Positions 47,900-59,819 of a stretch of 64,000 bases of DNA are shown here, in pieces. Under the pieces are notes generated by a model that saw nothing but the letters and a program-made list of their open reading frames with translations, made no database searches and had not been told where the DNA came from. This DNA comes from Liopterus haemorrhoidalis. Taxonomy: Eukaryota > Arthropoda > Insecta > Coleoptera > Dytiscidae. Position 1 is the first letter of the stretch. Each line of letters begins with the position of its first letter. A program made the translations under genes and the position numbers. The stretch covers positions 33,956,306 through 34,020,305 of the forward strand of contig OZ020616.1 in NCBI GenBank assembly GCA_963971575.1, read 5' to 3'.

Positions 47900-49230
47900 A
47901 ATGGTTAATTGTTGTCTTCTATAGTTTAACGGTATTTCGCCAGTCTCTAGTGTAGACTTAGAGTGGGGCTAGTTCTGAAGGTGCTAGAAGCTATTCTTTA
48001 GGCACAATTCTGAATCGAGTCCAATTTTCTTTTGATTTTTGTTTAAGTTTGTTTAACTGAGCTGTAACTGATGCAGCAATAATCTATTTTAGACCTGATT
48101 AGTGATTTGTGGTCATTTAGGAGGGTTTCTTTTTAAGCTCCCCATTTGAGGTGTCCTAGTGCTTTGATGATTTTAGTCGTGTGTATTCTTATATGTTCAG
48201 ATCAGTTTAGCTTTTGATCAAAAGAAATTTATAGCCCTTTTAAATAAATAAAAATTATAATATATACATAAATAAATTAGTCCATATTCCCATTCATAAT
48301 TATAAAACAGCATTGACGTAATATTTTCATTTTTTTCTTCGATAATTATCCATTTATTATTGATAAGTGATCTGACCTAATGTGACCTGACCTACCTAAA
48401 TCTAACCTACATATAGTGAACGAACACTTAAGTCAGTCGATGTTATTGTTTTTATTTAGACAGGGCTTTTATTTTTAACTCGTGCAGTAGCAATGTTTTT
48501 CTGGAATGTGCTTCTAAATATAGATTTCTTTATTTAAAAGTCATACATACATTAAATAAGCAAATATTTAATATTAAATAATGAAGTAACACGCTGTGTA
48601 AATGGCGTGGTCTTATATTTATTTAAATATTAACAATATAAGATAACAATTTTGGATAATTATTTGCTACTTCTAGCGTAATATTTACTCGTCAAACAAA
48701 GTGTGTATTTATGTATTTAAGGATAGTGGAAAAATTATTTTTTTGTTCTTTTGATTTATATTTATTAAAATACATAGTATAAATCATGTAACATTTATAA
48801 ATAAATTATAAAAAAGTAGTACAACTACTAATTAAGAATTAATATTAAAGGTTGCTCTTTGTATATATAAAATAATAAAATTAAAATAATTAAAATAAAT
48901 AGGCATCCTTTCTCTTAATAAATACTATATGAATCTTAAACTGTTCATAGAACAGTTTATGTTGTAGTGGTTTAATGTAGAACTTCGTGGTTTCCGCCCT
49001 TCGGTAGAGAGAAACAAAACAATCCGCTACCTGTAAAAGAAACAACAGTTTTAGCACCAAAATAATGAAAATAGACAAAATTCAAAGGCTTATGGCACCC
49101 ATATAATGCGTGGACGAGAAGAGTCAGGAGGTTAACGGAAATACATTAAACAAGGATTGCGCACGTGTTATATAGTAAAAGTACTGTGTCCTCTGTCTTT
49201 TGACAGTGAGTTCAATCAAAAAGTATTATC
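47900..49230. other. Intron sequence without recognised gene
   Basis: AT-rich. TGACCTAATGTGACCTGACC near 48373 is a short direct repeat. No exons found. Confidence 0.4.
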
Positions 49231-49233
49231 ATA

Positions 49234-50502
49234 CAAGGGGTATCTGATAAGTGACTTTGAAATGAAGGTTTTTTTTTTAATATAAAAATGCGACTTATTT
49301 TTCAATATAGTCTCATTTAAGCTCAATACATTTGCCCAACTATATTCCAACTTCTTTAAGTCTTCCAAAAAGTACGATGTCTCGAACTCTGCAAAATAGA
49401 CGTGTGTTTCAGCGATGATCTCCTCGTTCTATACCAATCGTTTTCCTGTGAGCCATTGATCATGTTTGGAAAGAGAAAGAAGTCGTAGGGGGCAAATCTG
49501 GAAAATAAGGTGAATAAGAGAACAGTTCGTAGCGCGATTCAACCAATTTGACTGTTGCAATTGCATACGAGTGAGTTGATGCATTGTCATGGTGGAAAAG
49601 AACTTTTCTGTTCGCCAACTGGGGCCACTTTTTCATCAACTCAGCGAGTAATTGATCCAATAAAACATTATAATAGTGTTCTGTGATCGTTTTTCCCTTT
49701 TCCAGATAGCCGACGAAGATTATGCCTTGCAAATCCTAAAAAATCGAGGCCATGACCTTTCCATCTGAGAAAACCCTTTTGCTTTCTTCGGAGTACGTTC
49801 GCCGGGAGAAATCCACTATTTTGATTGTTCTTTCTTTTCTGGTGTGTAGTGATGGATCCATGTTTCATCAACGGTTATGAAACGCCGAAAAAACTCACTT
49901 GCGCTTGTACATATCCAAACATTTGCTTCGAAATGGTCACGCGATTCCATTTTAGATCCACAGTGATCAGACACGGCATTTATCTTGACGATAAAAATTT
50001 CGTGCAGGTTATGAATCACACCTTCGTCTGATATGTGCACCATCTTGGCTATCTCGCGTATCTTTACTCAGCGATCGTTCAACCCAATATCATAAATTTT
50101 ATTGACTATCTCTTCAGTCGTGACCTCACTCAGACGTTCCGGATGCTTAGCATCATTCGTGCTCGTACGATCTCAACGAAATTCAGTGAAACACTTGTGA
50201 ACCACTAGTGTACCACATGCGAGCCATCCCATACGATGAAACAGAGTTCCTATAATACTTTTTTAGCATTGCTTCAGTATCCTTAATAGTTTTTCCACGG
50301 AAAAAGCAGTACTTTATCAACACGAATGGAATTCACTTTTTCCATTGTAGCAAATAAACACATACTTATCCGCTTTCAAACATTGTTAAAAATTTGTACT
50401 ATTTCACAAATCTACTTAAAACTTAGTGTTTACAAAGAATGGTAATTTTCAGAAATAATATCATACTTGCGACCTGAGCACCAGCTCTTATCAAAGTGTT
50501 AA
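49234..50502 (-). mobile_element. mariner element, degenerate, near full length
   Basis: TA-bounded ends about 1269 bp apart share TCTGATAAGTGACT-like sequence in inverse orientation (weak match). The contents are a minus-strand mariner transposase. Confidence 0.65.
49440..50345 (-). pseudogene. mariner transposase pseudogene
   Basis: It starts near MEKVNSIRVLIKYCFFRGKT (after a frameshift). It continues with SEFFRRFITVDETWIHHYTP (first catalytic D), a disrupted KVMASIF-type segment, then KTITEHYYNVLLDQLLAELM and LFHHDNASTHSYAIATVKLV (second D), and ends SPYFPDLPPTTSFSF. There the third catalytic D is lost from the usual SPDLAPSDYFLF. At least three frames are needed to read it, so the copy is dead. 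The fragment at 43010-43265 is closely related. Confidence 0.82.
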
Positions 50503-50952
50503 TAGCTATAGACGAAGAGGATTCTATACAGGAGTTCTTTTCTGTAACCTCTGCAATATTTCATTTACAGTTTCCTGTATAAAACGTAACCTATCGATAG
50601 TGCACTTTTAGCAGGGTCGTGTCGCTCTTAAGAGGAGTCCTATGAACGTGTCCTCTTTTCTATTCGAAGAAAGAAAAAAAAACTGACGTTCTGAAAACCG
50701 CGATTATTGAGGGAGCCGAATTATGTCTTGCCAAGGGGCGCCAAAAACCCTCGCACCGACCTTAAGTATACCCAAACAATAAAAACTATACTTATAAATT
50801 GACTCAAGTGACAAGCTGTATTTGAAAGCGCCCTAATTAATGTTAATGACCTTTGGTTTAGCCGCCAAGATATGATCTGTTTGGTACAGTTCGTTTATAT
50901 AATCGAAACCAGCTAAGGGTGTAAGGTTTGTACTTATAAAAATAATACTTAC

Positions 50953-51080
50953 TAATTAATAGTAGTCCAAAAACATACACTGGAATCACACAATTCAAAT
51001 CGATCAACCATCCAAATAAAATATTTCCTGCAATGGCGCCACATCTACCAGCAGTAACAGTCAACGCTAAGGCAACACCT
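50953..51080 (-). CDS. MFS (SV2-like) transporter, exon d: TM11 and start of TM12 of unit 1
   Basis: The acceptor TTTCCAG completes the arginine of LFPTNLRGVALA and encodes helix 11 (ALTVTAGRCGAIAGNILFG). Family signatures GRCGA and FGWLIDLNCVIPVY follow, then the first part of helix 12 (VYVFGLLLI). The G-R-C-G-A-x-x-G-N string and D-L-N-C-x-x-P are typical of insect SV2-like transporters. The donor TTA|GTAAGTATT lies in the middle of helix 12, in phase 1, so another exon is needed to finish the membrane segment. The 128 nt are open throughout. Confidence 0.88.
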
Positions 51081-51153
51081 CTGGAAACAAGAAACAATAT
51101 AAGAAAATCATTTTATAAAATAATGTAATTAAAAATATGTAGATTGTTATTAC

Positions 51154-51313
51154 CTTAAATTTGTTGGAAATAAATCTACAACTACACAAAATATCACAGC
51201 TTCAACAGTACATGTTAGGGCTTCAAAAAGGCACGATAGAACCAACGTGTCGTACGTCCGATGAACCCAGTTTAGTCCTAACACGGCAAAACCAGATGTT
51301 GTGAGGTTTATAA
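51154..51313 (-). CDS. MFS (SV2-like) transporter, exon c: TM9-TM10 of unit 1
   Basis: The acceptor TATTTTCAG joins in phase 1 to the preceding exon. It encodes INLTTSGFAVLGLNWV (helix 9), then LVLSCLFEALTCTVEAVIFC (helix 10) and the motif VVDLFPTNLR. The P-T-N-x-R-G signature after helix 10 marks the SV2 and sugar-porter-like branches of the MFS. The exon ends in phase 2 inside the arginine codon at AG|GTAATA and is separated from the next exon by a short intron of only 73 bp, in contrast to the 4-13 kb introns elsewhere in the gene. Confidence 0.88.
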
Positions 51314-51354
51314 CTGAAAATAAACATTAATTAATTAATGATAAAAATAAAAAG

Positions 51355-51680
51355 TACGAGGGAATTAGTGGCAAGAAAGATGAAGATTGGGGAAGGATAA
51401 CAGGAAGGAGTAAAGGAAAGAAGGAGGAGACCCGGTGGGAAGCAGAAGGGGAAAAATGGAAGGAAGGGGGATGAGGTTACCTAGAAATGAGGAGGAAGGA
51501 AGGGAGATAGGAGGAGGGGCGAAGAAATGGTTGGAAGGGAAGAGAATGAAATAAAATAAAATAAATCAAAGATGGGCGAGAGAACTGGAAGCAAGAAGGA
51601 ATGAGATCGGAGAGGGAAACCAGAAGGAGAACAGGAAGAAGGAGAGGGACATTGGAGCAAGAAGATAGAAAAGAGAAAAA
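51355..51680 (+). repeat. Polypurine tract
   Basis: About 320 bases made almost wholly of A and G in GGAAGGA/GAAGGAG words, lying in the transporter intron just upstream (minus sense) of exon c. Such a tract can form triplex or other non-B DNA. Confidence 0.85.
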
Positions 51681-51689
51681 ACATTGTTA

Positions 51690-51795
51690 ATTGTATTGGA
51701 TTGTTATGTATTTATTGTTTTATTTTTTGTAATGGTTAATACCCTGAACGCCGCAAGGCCTAGGGAATAAAGAATATATATAATAATAAGTACTA
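51690..51795 (+). repeat. Probable 3' end of a non-LTR retrotransposon
   Basis: TAATACCCTGAACGCCGCAA, GGCCTAGGGAATAAAGAA and a TATATAATAATAA tail resemble 3' ends of I/R1-type elements. Confidence 0.45.
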
Positions 51796-52599
51796 AAGGT
51801 ATAATTTGCTCTTTCTTGCGATTGACATAAGGTTGAGTATACCTGGTTTAAGTTGTCTCCAAATGAAATGGCCGATTCTCAAGATATCTCCATACAATTA
51901 AAACTCAGGTCCCAATAAACTTTTTTAATTAAAGTAAGCACCATTTGATTCTTTATCAACGAGACATGGAGATATTAATTTCTTCTAAATACAAGTCCAA
52001 AGTCCTGGTTTGCTTATTACTGAAGGTTTTCTACAGTATAAATAGAGTACTAACTCTATTATATGTCCTAACCTATACTATGTCCTAACATAGTTAGGCC
52101 TAAGCCGTCACTGTCGCTTGCGAGCGGCACGTTTTTTTTTTTTTTTCAATAAAAACTGTTTATTTTATTCTTGTGCCGAACCTGTCAAAACCCAGACTCG
52201 TACTGTATCCATTTTTAATACGTTTATAATGAGTCTAATCCCTTGCATTCCAATTAAATTTAACTGTGAAGAACCTAATTACTGTGTTAGACCCCGACCA
52301 TAGTCACCGTATTGAGGTTTTTCATATATAGTTTTCAACTTGAAAATATTAATAAAAATAGATGATCAAAAAGAAAATGTTAGGATAAATATGAAAAAAA
52401 AAATCACCTAATAAAAAAAGGTAATTGTATGAACTTATATGAATTTGTCAGAATTGCAAGTTATAATGCAGACTTTTTCTAAATTTTCGTTAGAAAAACT
52501 ATTTCTGCTTGGCGTAAGAATATTTTTAAATCTTGAAAAAGTTCTTTCGACTTCATAAGTAACGACGGGGGCTATTGATTAAAATATGGTTTTATAAAA

Positions 52600-52860
52600 T
52601 CGGGGCAGTCATCGGAATAAATTTGTGTTAATATACGAAGGTCTGCATTTCTCTGAAGAACTGCGTCAATTTTATTATTTAAATAAAGGCCGAAGTCACG
52701 AGATACTTGTTTTAATTTTTTTTATGGTCTTTGCTGCTTCAGCAGTTAACCAGAACAATTCTTATTCTTTGAAACATTCCATGCCTGAACAGGATTCGAA
52801 CCCGAAACCTTAGCAATGCAGAGCGCATGTGTTACCACTATGCTACGTCGGTCTGTATTA
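52600..52860 (-). mobile_element. tRNA-derived SINE fragment
   Basis: The minus strand reads GACCGACGTAGCATAGTGGT (box A) and, about 35 bp later, GGGTTCGAATCCTGTTCAGG (box B). The would-be acceptor stems do not pair, so it is not a working tRNA. The body continues with GGAATGTTTCAAAGAATAAG. Confidence 0.7.
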
Positions 52861-53179
52861 AAATTATCTTGTAATCCATCGACCATCGACATTAGTTTTA
52901 TGTATCTTCCCACTGATGTGTTGAGTTAAATGATTTATTTTTGTGCATATTATATATTTTTTACAAAGTATACATAACAGTTGCTTTTCGTTAATAACTT
53001 GAAAATGATCAGTAAATCCATATTCTGTTAAAATAAGTTGTACAAATTTTAAATAAGCCTTTTTAATATCTCCAAAATAATAAAAATATAAATAGCAATA
53101 ATAAGAAAAATGACTACAAATTTGTCTTTCAGAAAGAAATATACATATGTATTTAAGAAATGTTATAATTATTATTAAT

Positions 53180-54230
53180 TTTTATTTATAACAATGTTGG
53201 CCACACTACAGGTAAAAACCCAATAATATTGTAAGAGGGAACATGAATATTAAATTTACTTAAAAGATCAGGGCTATCAATTAAGTTATTGAACATCCAA
53301 CAAAAACTGATATCTAAAATAATTCTTCTATTTTCTAATGAGAGAAGTCTCAAGTTAATATTAGTGAATTTGAAATTGATATATTTTAAAAATCTTTTTT
53401 AAACAATGCGGTTAATGTATAGGTACAAGATACTGTGGAGACCAACTAACAGAGCAAAATTCCAACTGACTTCTAACTAAAGAAAAATAGAGAGAAATCA
53501 GTGTATTATGGGATTTAAATTTTTTATAAATTCTGGTTACGAACCCTAACAGTGTGTAAGCTTTTTTAAGAATGTTGTCAATATGTATATCAAATATTAA
53601 TTTCTGATCAAATATTATTCCCAGATCTTTTACAAAAATAACATTAGAGATGAAATCTGCATTAATATTATAATTAAAATCTATTATGTTTCTGTTTCTA
53701 GTAAATGAAATTTTTAACATTTTGAAATATTTATATTTAATTTATTTAGCTTTAAGTACTCGGATAATCTATTTAGATCAGATTGAATTTCATAACAATC
53801 ATTGAGATTTAAAATTTGCATAAATATTTTTAAATCGTCGGCATAAAGGAGAAACTTGCATTTATTAAAGCACATATTTATATCATTTATAAAAATATTA
53901 AACAAAAGTGGGCCTAGGTGACTACCTTGGGGTACACCGGAAGTTATTTTTCTGACGTCAGATTTATAGCCATTAATGACAACACATTGAGTTCTATCTA
54001 TAAGGAACGTTTTAAACCAATTTAACAGATTACCATGGACGCCTATTCTATTTAACAATATGTACATGATCTATTGTATCGAACCCTTTATAAAAATCTG
54101 TGTAAATGGCATCCACTTGTATGCGTTGATCCATTGAGTTCAAGATAAAGTCGGTGTATAATGTTAAATTGGTATTCACTGATCTACAAGGATAAAAACC
54201 AAGACGTTTAAATATTTTTTCAAAATTACA
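53180..54230 (-). pseudogene. Jockey-clade non-LTR reverse transcriptase fragment
   Basis: Motif A appears as VDAIYTDFYKGFDTIDH, before MYILLNRIGVHGNLLNWFKT. Then come ITSGVPQGSHLGPLLFNIFI (motif B), FLLYADDLKIF (catalytic YADD, motif C) and, in the next frame, VIFVKDLGIIFDQKLIF, LVRSQLEFCSVSWSP and the thumb. The end near 53185 reads YNIIGFLPVVW. The copy is 5'-truncated (no endonuclease) with a frameshift at about 53716 and a stop near 53412. YADD is intact. This is the best preserved reverse transcriptase core in the window. Confidence 0.88.
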
Positions 54231-54789
54231 TAATTTAGAAATCGGTCTATAATTATTATTGTAAAACTATTATTATTGTAAAAAAGTCAATATTAATACA
54301 TAGATTCAAGAAGTGTTTGAAAGTATATGCTCTAAATCTAAATACCTACAAGAATTATTGTTCACAATAGCTCTGTTCACAGATTAAATAACGGTTCAAA
54401 ATATTACAGTTTTGAATGTATTTGACGTTTGCATTAAAAGAAATGATTTTCTTTAATAACATTTTACAAGGTAACATCTCACAATAATATTGCATTCAAC
54501 AATGCACATTATGGAAAAACATATGTAGTAGCATTTGTATTAATAAGACAGGAATGTTTTTAGATAACGAGTACCCATTTATTGATATTATGATGTGAAT
54601 TTTTCTACGTCTATGAACATCTCATTAATAATGTCCTTAGTGCAGATTTTCCTAAAAACGTACGGAATTTGAAAAAGTGTTAATTAGTAGGCGACAGCCC
54701 GGTGAATAAATTGGGTAAAGAAGAGTTTTGTACTGCTACTGGTTCAATTCTTATGCAGTGCTGTGTCCAGAGTATGGCCGAACTTATGC

Positions 54790-55256
54790 TTGGTTTATAT
54801 ACGGAACAAGAATAAGGAATAGGAAATAAGAATAGTGCACAAGATGTTAAAACATGGCTGCGCCGTATATCGGTTTATGTAGGAATGAAATTTAACTTAA
54901 ACATGAGAATAGTTGGTAACATTCAACATTTTTATTCTTATTTCAAGAATAAGACACGACAAGCCTGCGCACAGCAATAAAAATGTCTGCCGTAATAAAG
55001 TTTGGTCAACAGATGTTTTTCAGTTGTGATCAGAGGATTGTAAACAACAATAAAATGTTTTTAACGGTAATAAACGAAATTTTTTAAAAGGTTTTATGAA
55101 TCAGAACTGTCAAGTGACAAACGTTAAACACAGGCCAACGCAAGTACCCAGGCGCAGCGACGAAATGTTATGTCCTATATAAACGGTTTAATATTTTTTA
55201 TTCTTGTGTACTATTCTTATTTCCTATTCCTTATTCTTGTTCCGTATATAAACCAA
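54790..55256. mobile_element. Inverted-repeat MITE with ~46-bp near-identical TIRs
   Basis: TTGGTTTATATACGGAACAA continues GAATAAGGAATAGGAAATAA in both ends without a visible mismatch over about 46 bp. The 370-bp centre is non-coding. The target duplication is unclear. Confidence 0.8.
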
Positions 55257-55989
55257 CCATTAAATGCGAAAAAGAATGCACATCTTTCGGTTCACTAATT
55301 CTGGATATTTAAAGGACAGCATTTGATGCATAAGCACAAGTTTCGGACAATAATTCTCGGCCTTGATGTTTTCTTTTTGTTTGAGGAAGAAGTAGTGACT
55401 TAAACCAGATGCAGACCACTGAATCATGATAATAATCTTCCTTGAGTAAAGGTTTGCCTTTGGTTTGTGGTTCAGTGCTTAATCTTAATCAAGACAGTGA
55501 CAGATTATAAAAATATTGAAAGTATCAGAAATGCTTGAAAAGTGTACGTCAGGTTATTTTGGGAATTCTTGTACAGCTTGGAGTGGAACATACTCAACTA
55601 TGTCTTTAGATGTTCATAATTAACCACTATTTCTAGTATATCACGTGGTTCATTTTCAAGACTCATATTGTCGGAACGCAATTTTTTCAACAAGTGCCAC
55701 CAAATCCCAAAGATCAGATCGTCAAGGGTGAAATTTGTAGTTAATAATATTGCCAACTTTAACAGATTATTATTCGGCATTGGCTTAATATTAACGATCT
55801 GTTTTTTTTTTTTTTTTTTTTGTAAGTTACACGTCATGCATGTTTAAAGAAACCATTGTATGCTCTAAAAAATATCAAAATCTTTTTTTAAAAATTTAAT
55901 TTTGTTGAAAATGGAACGGTTGGAAATTTGCACTATTATGAAGTATGAGTTACAATATCAAACTGGTTCGCCAAATTTTGTACAGGTAA

Positions 55990-56325
55990 CTTAAAAACCA
56001 AAAATAAATATACTGCAACCAACTGGACGAAATGATGCAAAAACTTAAATAAAAACCGCCTAGATTGGTCAACAGATCGACTCCTATCTTATTGCATAAT
56101 AACGCTTGACTACACACTGCACAAATGACTGTGGCAAAACTACAGGAATTGGAGTTGGAATTTCTTTATCATCCCCCATACTTACCAAACCTAGCCCCCC
56201 TTCTACCACTTCTTCCGCAATTTCGACAACTTGTTAATAGGAAAATAGTTGGCTTGAACAACCTGCCGCTTAAATGGCAAAAGTGTATAGACAATATGGG
56301 TGCATACTTTGATGAATAAAATAAT
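55990..56325 (+). pseudogene. mariner transposase C-terminal remnant
   Basis: TVAKLQELELEFLYHPPYLP then NLPLKWQKCIDNMGAYFDE match the last ~80 residues of mariner transposases. The catalytic SPDLAPSD motif is degraded to LPNLAPLL, so the third aspartate is gone. Upstream positions 56020-56120 carry stops. Confidence 0.75.
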
Positions 56326-56554
56326 TCCTTATATTTGTAAGTTATCAACCAACTTTTTTTCTACAAATTTCATGCTTAACGACCTAATACATTCCCCAAT
56401 TATATTTTTCATAACAGGGCAAAGCTACAAATCGGCCATTTCATTTGCAATAACCTAATAACTTTAATCTGACAACTTCAAAAATAGTCGCTGAGGCGCC
56501 CCAATTGTTGCTCCAAAAATATTTTTTGTTGTAAATAATTCATCTTCTACTTAC

Positions 56555-56820
56555 TTAATAAAGTCTTTTTTCCAAATTTATTGGTGAGATAACTTAATGA
56601 AAGTGATGATGGTAAACAGCTTAATCCAATAATCATTGTGAATAAAAATACTTTGTTATCAATAGGTTTTGAGCAGAATTGTATCTTCAAATCGAATTCT
56701 TCAATAGGAATAGTCCCTTTCTGTACGTCACAGATTCCTGCTTCTTCATTAGGGTGGAGCCAGGTGTACATATCAAAACGATCGAACAAATCCGGAAACC
56801 ACATAATCAAGGTACAGTAA
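56555..56820 (-). CDS. MFS (SV2-like) transporter, exon b: TM7-TM8 of unit 1
   Basis: The acceptor CTTTAAAG joins in phase 2 to the exon at 60465 and gives GLMSSYCTLIMWFPDLFDRF, a smooth continuation of helix 7. MWxPDLxxRF is typical of insect SV2-like carriers. A cysteine-containing extracellular loop follows (about 45 residues, with AGICDV and QFCSKP). Helix 8 comes next (KVFLFTMIIGLSCLPSSLSL), then the basic motif YLTNKFGKKTLL, the second-half version of the MFS motif A loop between helices 8 and 9. The exon ends in phase 1 at AA|GTAAGTAG. The two loop cysteines may form a disulfide, which is an inference. No stop interrupts the 266 nt. Confidence 0.88.
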
Positions 56821-57029
56821 CTTTAAAGAAAAAAACACTTCATTTAGTTTAAAGTCATTTTAAATTATTAAGTTGTATCATAAGGAATGTTAACTGATGA
56901 AATATAAAAGCGATTCGATTTAAGTTAAACAAAATTTAACGTAATTAAAACTGATTAAAAATGAGCTGATTTAATGGAAATAATGTAATGGAATAAGTAA
57001 TTTATATTTAACCATAACAATATATAGAT

Positions 57030-57200
57030 TGAATACCCGTCGACCAGTAGGGCGACCTCGCAAGAGATGGCGAGATCAACTAACCAAAGATCTAACAAGT
57101 GTTCGTATATAGGGCGCATGGGAAGACCTGACAATAAACAGATCAAGATAAAGGACTTATGTGAATGAGGCCAAATGTCAATTGACTGATAGTGCCCAAA
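57030..57200 (+). pseudogene. RTE-like non-LTR 3' end remnant
   Basis: RRPVGRPRKRWRDQL, after a stop GAWEDLTINRSR, resembles the GRPxxRWxDD tail of RTE-type ORFs, as at 16455-16690. Confidence 0.5.
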
Positions 57201-57489
57201 AAAAAAAGAAGGAGAAGAATATGAAGGATGTTGTTCTCTATTGCTCGATCTTTTTTTCCTTACCATATTAGAAATAATAATTTCCTTTTAGTTTCTCACG
57301 AAAGAATTATCGGCCTTATACAATTATTATCATTTCAATCCTAATTTTCCAGACTTTTACTAAACATGGCATTTAAAAAATATGTTCTTCGTTGTTTGTA
57401 ACTTTTCATCCACCTCTGGGGAGGTGGATGAACCTCTTCTTTTATTAATTATTTATAATATGGAATATCGAGGGAGAATATTAAAAAAA

Positions 57490-58527
57490 TTGATGTGAAG
57501 TGTGAATTTTCACACATTTTAGTGTTTCGCAGGTATTTAGTAACTGAATGATGATTATTTGGGATGCCAAAACAAATTTTATGTCAAAATATTTTTTTAT
57601 GAATTTTAATTCGAATGCCTAATACCATTAAGTTTCTAAATATGTGCAATATTTTTTTTTTTTTTTTATCTATATAGCAAGGGTCATTAAGATTTTGAAA
57701 ATTGCGCCTATTGCTTCCATTGGTTGCTTAAATCATAAGCCCCGCCCTCTGATTTCCTATACATTCAAACATAGAATTAAATGTATGTAATAGAACACTT
57801 CCCATTGGTTATTAAATTTACGCTTTTAAAAATTAAATGCAACATTTACCAAAATATAACTAGAATTTTGGCAAAATAATTTAAACAAAATAAAAATGCA
57901 AAAAAAACAGAAAAATTAAAATTGACAGGATTCGAACTCTAGTTTGCAAATCACAAATAAACGCCTAAATGCACAACGCTACGAATTATCTACTTATCTA
58001 CTGTGTTACAAGCTAATTAAATATTTAACATAATTTAGTTAAAAACACAAAAAAATGCGTTATTTTCCGAAAACATAATCTGATCAAAAATTCCTGTTGT
58101 ACTATTCCGGTTCACACAAATGTACATAGAATTTTTTCTGATTTTTAGTTTAAACCATCTGGGCTACAGGGTGTGGGACATTTTTTTTTGCACAATTTTG
58201 GCAAAATCGGTTCAAAATAATTTATTTTGCAAAAATAATTTTTTTATCATTAGTCCACGTACCAAGGGCTTTCATTTGATACCCTACTCAGGAATTAAAA
58301 AAAAAAAAAAAAATTTCCTATGAGCACATATTTGTTTATATTTTTAGGGGGATATGTTTTTTAGCTGTTTTAATATTTTTCCTATGTGCGGGTAAAAAGT
58401 TGTATAAGCATGCCAAATTTCAACTCTCTAGGTTTAGCCGTTTGGCTACAATTTTTACCGAACAGACAGACAGACGACAAAATGACGGTATAAGGGTTTT
58501 TTGGTCATACCTACAAAACTCTAAAAA
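57490..58527 (-). repeat. ~1-kb unclassified repeat family, copy 3
   Basis: Minus-oriented from CTTTTTAGAGTTTTGTAGGT to the hairpin at 57505-57525. Its tRNA-like segment contains GAGTTCGAATCCTGTC (57925-57940), a perfect box B consensus GTTCGAATCC. Confidence 0.8.
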
Positions 58528-58705
58528 GAAAGGAATAATTTATTTAAAATAGTGCAATTAAGCATAAATCAGAACGGGGGCAACTTTTAATAATATTTGT
58601 AAGTTCATAACAATTAATTTCAGTAAAATTCATATAAATTTAATCGAGGTGTGTCCGAACGAATTCTGATTTGTGGGTATATCTTTTTACCTGAGGGTGC
58701 TATTG

Positions 58706-59259
58706 CAGCGGTTCTTAAACTTGGGTCCGCGTAGCAATTATCGGGGGTCCGCGAAACCATTTTGACATCAACTTTACATACCCAACTTTATCAGCTATTA
58801 CAGACTCAAAATCCTATATGGTCAAGACTTTTTGTATTTGTTGTTATCTAACTAGTTATTGACATAACTAAACAATAATTAGTAAAAATTTATTTATTTT
58901 TATTCAACTGCAAATTATTTACAGAAAACATATCATAATAAGATTTATTTTGACCAATATTTGACCAAGAAATGTTTGTTTGAGTTTAACGTATTATAAC
59001 TTTTTTAATACTCTTTACTATTTTTTTTTATTCTATATGCTAATAAAAATGTTCATCTCTATAAATGCGCAAGACCATGTATTAAAATACCCAGTAATAC
59101 ATTTTTACCAATATTTATTATAACGTAGTTCCTATGAGATTATTGAGCCAGAAATTAAGTCTCAAGAAGGACGTAAAATGCCTAGGGTTGGGATGGGGTC
59201 CGCAAACAAAATGTTGTTCAAGAGGGGGTCCTCAGATTACAAAAGTTTAAGAACCCCTG
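58706..59259. mobile_element. hAT-like MITE with 8-bp target duplication
   Basis: CAGCGGTTCTTAAACTTGGG and GTTTAAGAACCCCTG are inverted ends. TGCTATTG occurs exactly at 58698-58705 and 59260-59267. Non-coding. Confidence 0.88.
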
Positions 59260-59379
59260 TGCTATTGAGATGAACAGGGTTTCACCACGTTGAGGGGACA
59301 TTTATGAATGCCCTTGCCAAACTAGACGGCCCTAAAGATCTTCAGTCGACAACGGTACGCCGATGTGTCAGTGTTAAAA

Positions 59380-59815
59380 ATCGTATGTGTCTAATTTGAC
59401 AATGACCGAACGCCTCGAGCAAAGAGTGTTTTTTATGATTCAACAGTAGTCGTACTTCAGTGGAAAGTGATCCTCGGTCTAGCAGGCCTACAACGACTAG
59501 AACACCCGAAAATGTGAGATGTGTGCGAATTGCAATTAATTAAAAACTTCGTTTGACTGTGCGCGAGATAGAAGAAGACCTTGGAATGTCAAAGCTATTG
59601 TTTCAGAAATTTTAACTGAAGATGAAAATGAATCGCGTGGCTTCAAAATTAATTTCGCGACTGCTGACGGAAGATCAAAAGGACCATCGAGTAGAAGTTG
59701 CCCAGAACAACTTGGAATCGAATAAAAATGGTTCTAAAATGTTCAAAAAGGTCATTACCGGATATAAATTATAGGTGTATGGCTATGATTTGAAGATTTG
59801 GAGACATAAAGAATA
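59380..59815 (+). pseudogene. mariner transposase N-terminal half remnant
   Basis: After adjusting frames it reads SRPTTTRTPENVRCVRIAI, LTVREIEEDLGMSK and IVSEILTEDENESRG (helix-turn-helix region), then SRLLTEDQKDHRVEVAQNNL, KMFKKVITG and VYGYDLK. The first catalytic motif ITGDETWVYGYD is altered to ITGYKL-stop-VYGYD. It is a decayed mariner of yet another lineage. Confidence 0.72.
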
Positions 59816-59819
59816 GAAC

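Noticed and set aside
52790..52855. Functional tRNA gene on the minus strand
   Set aside because: Box A and box B are good, but the acceptor ends do not pair and SINE body sequence follows.
57925..58010. tRNA gene inside the 1-kb repeat
   Set aside because: Box B is perfect but no cloverleaf could be drawn, and the segment recurs in each repeat copy.
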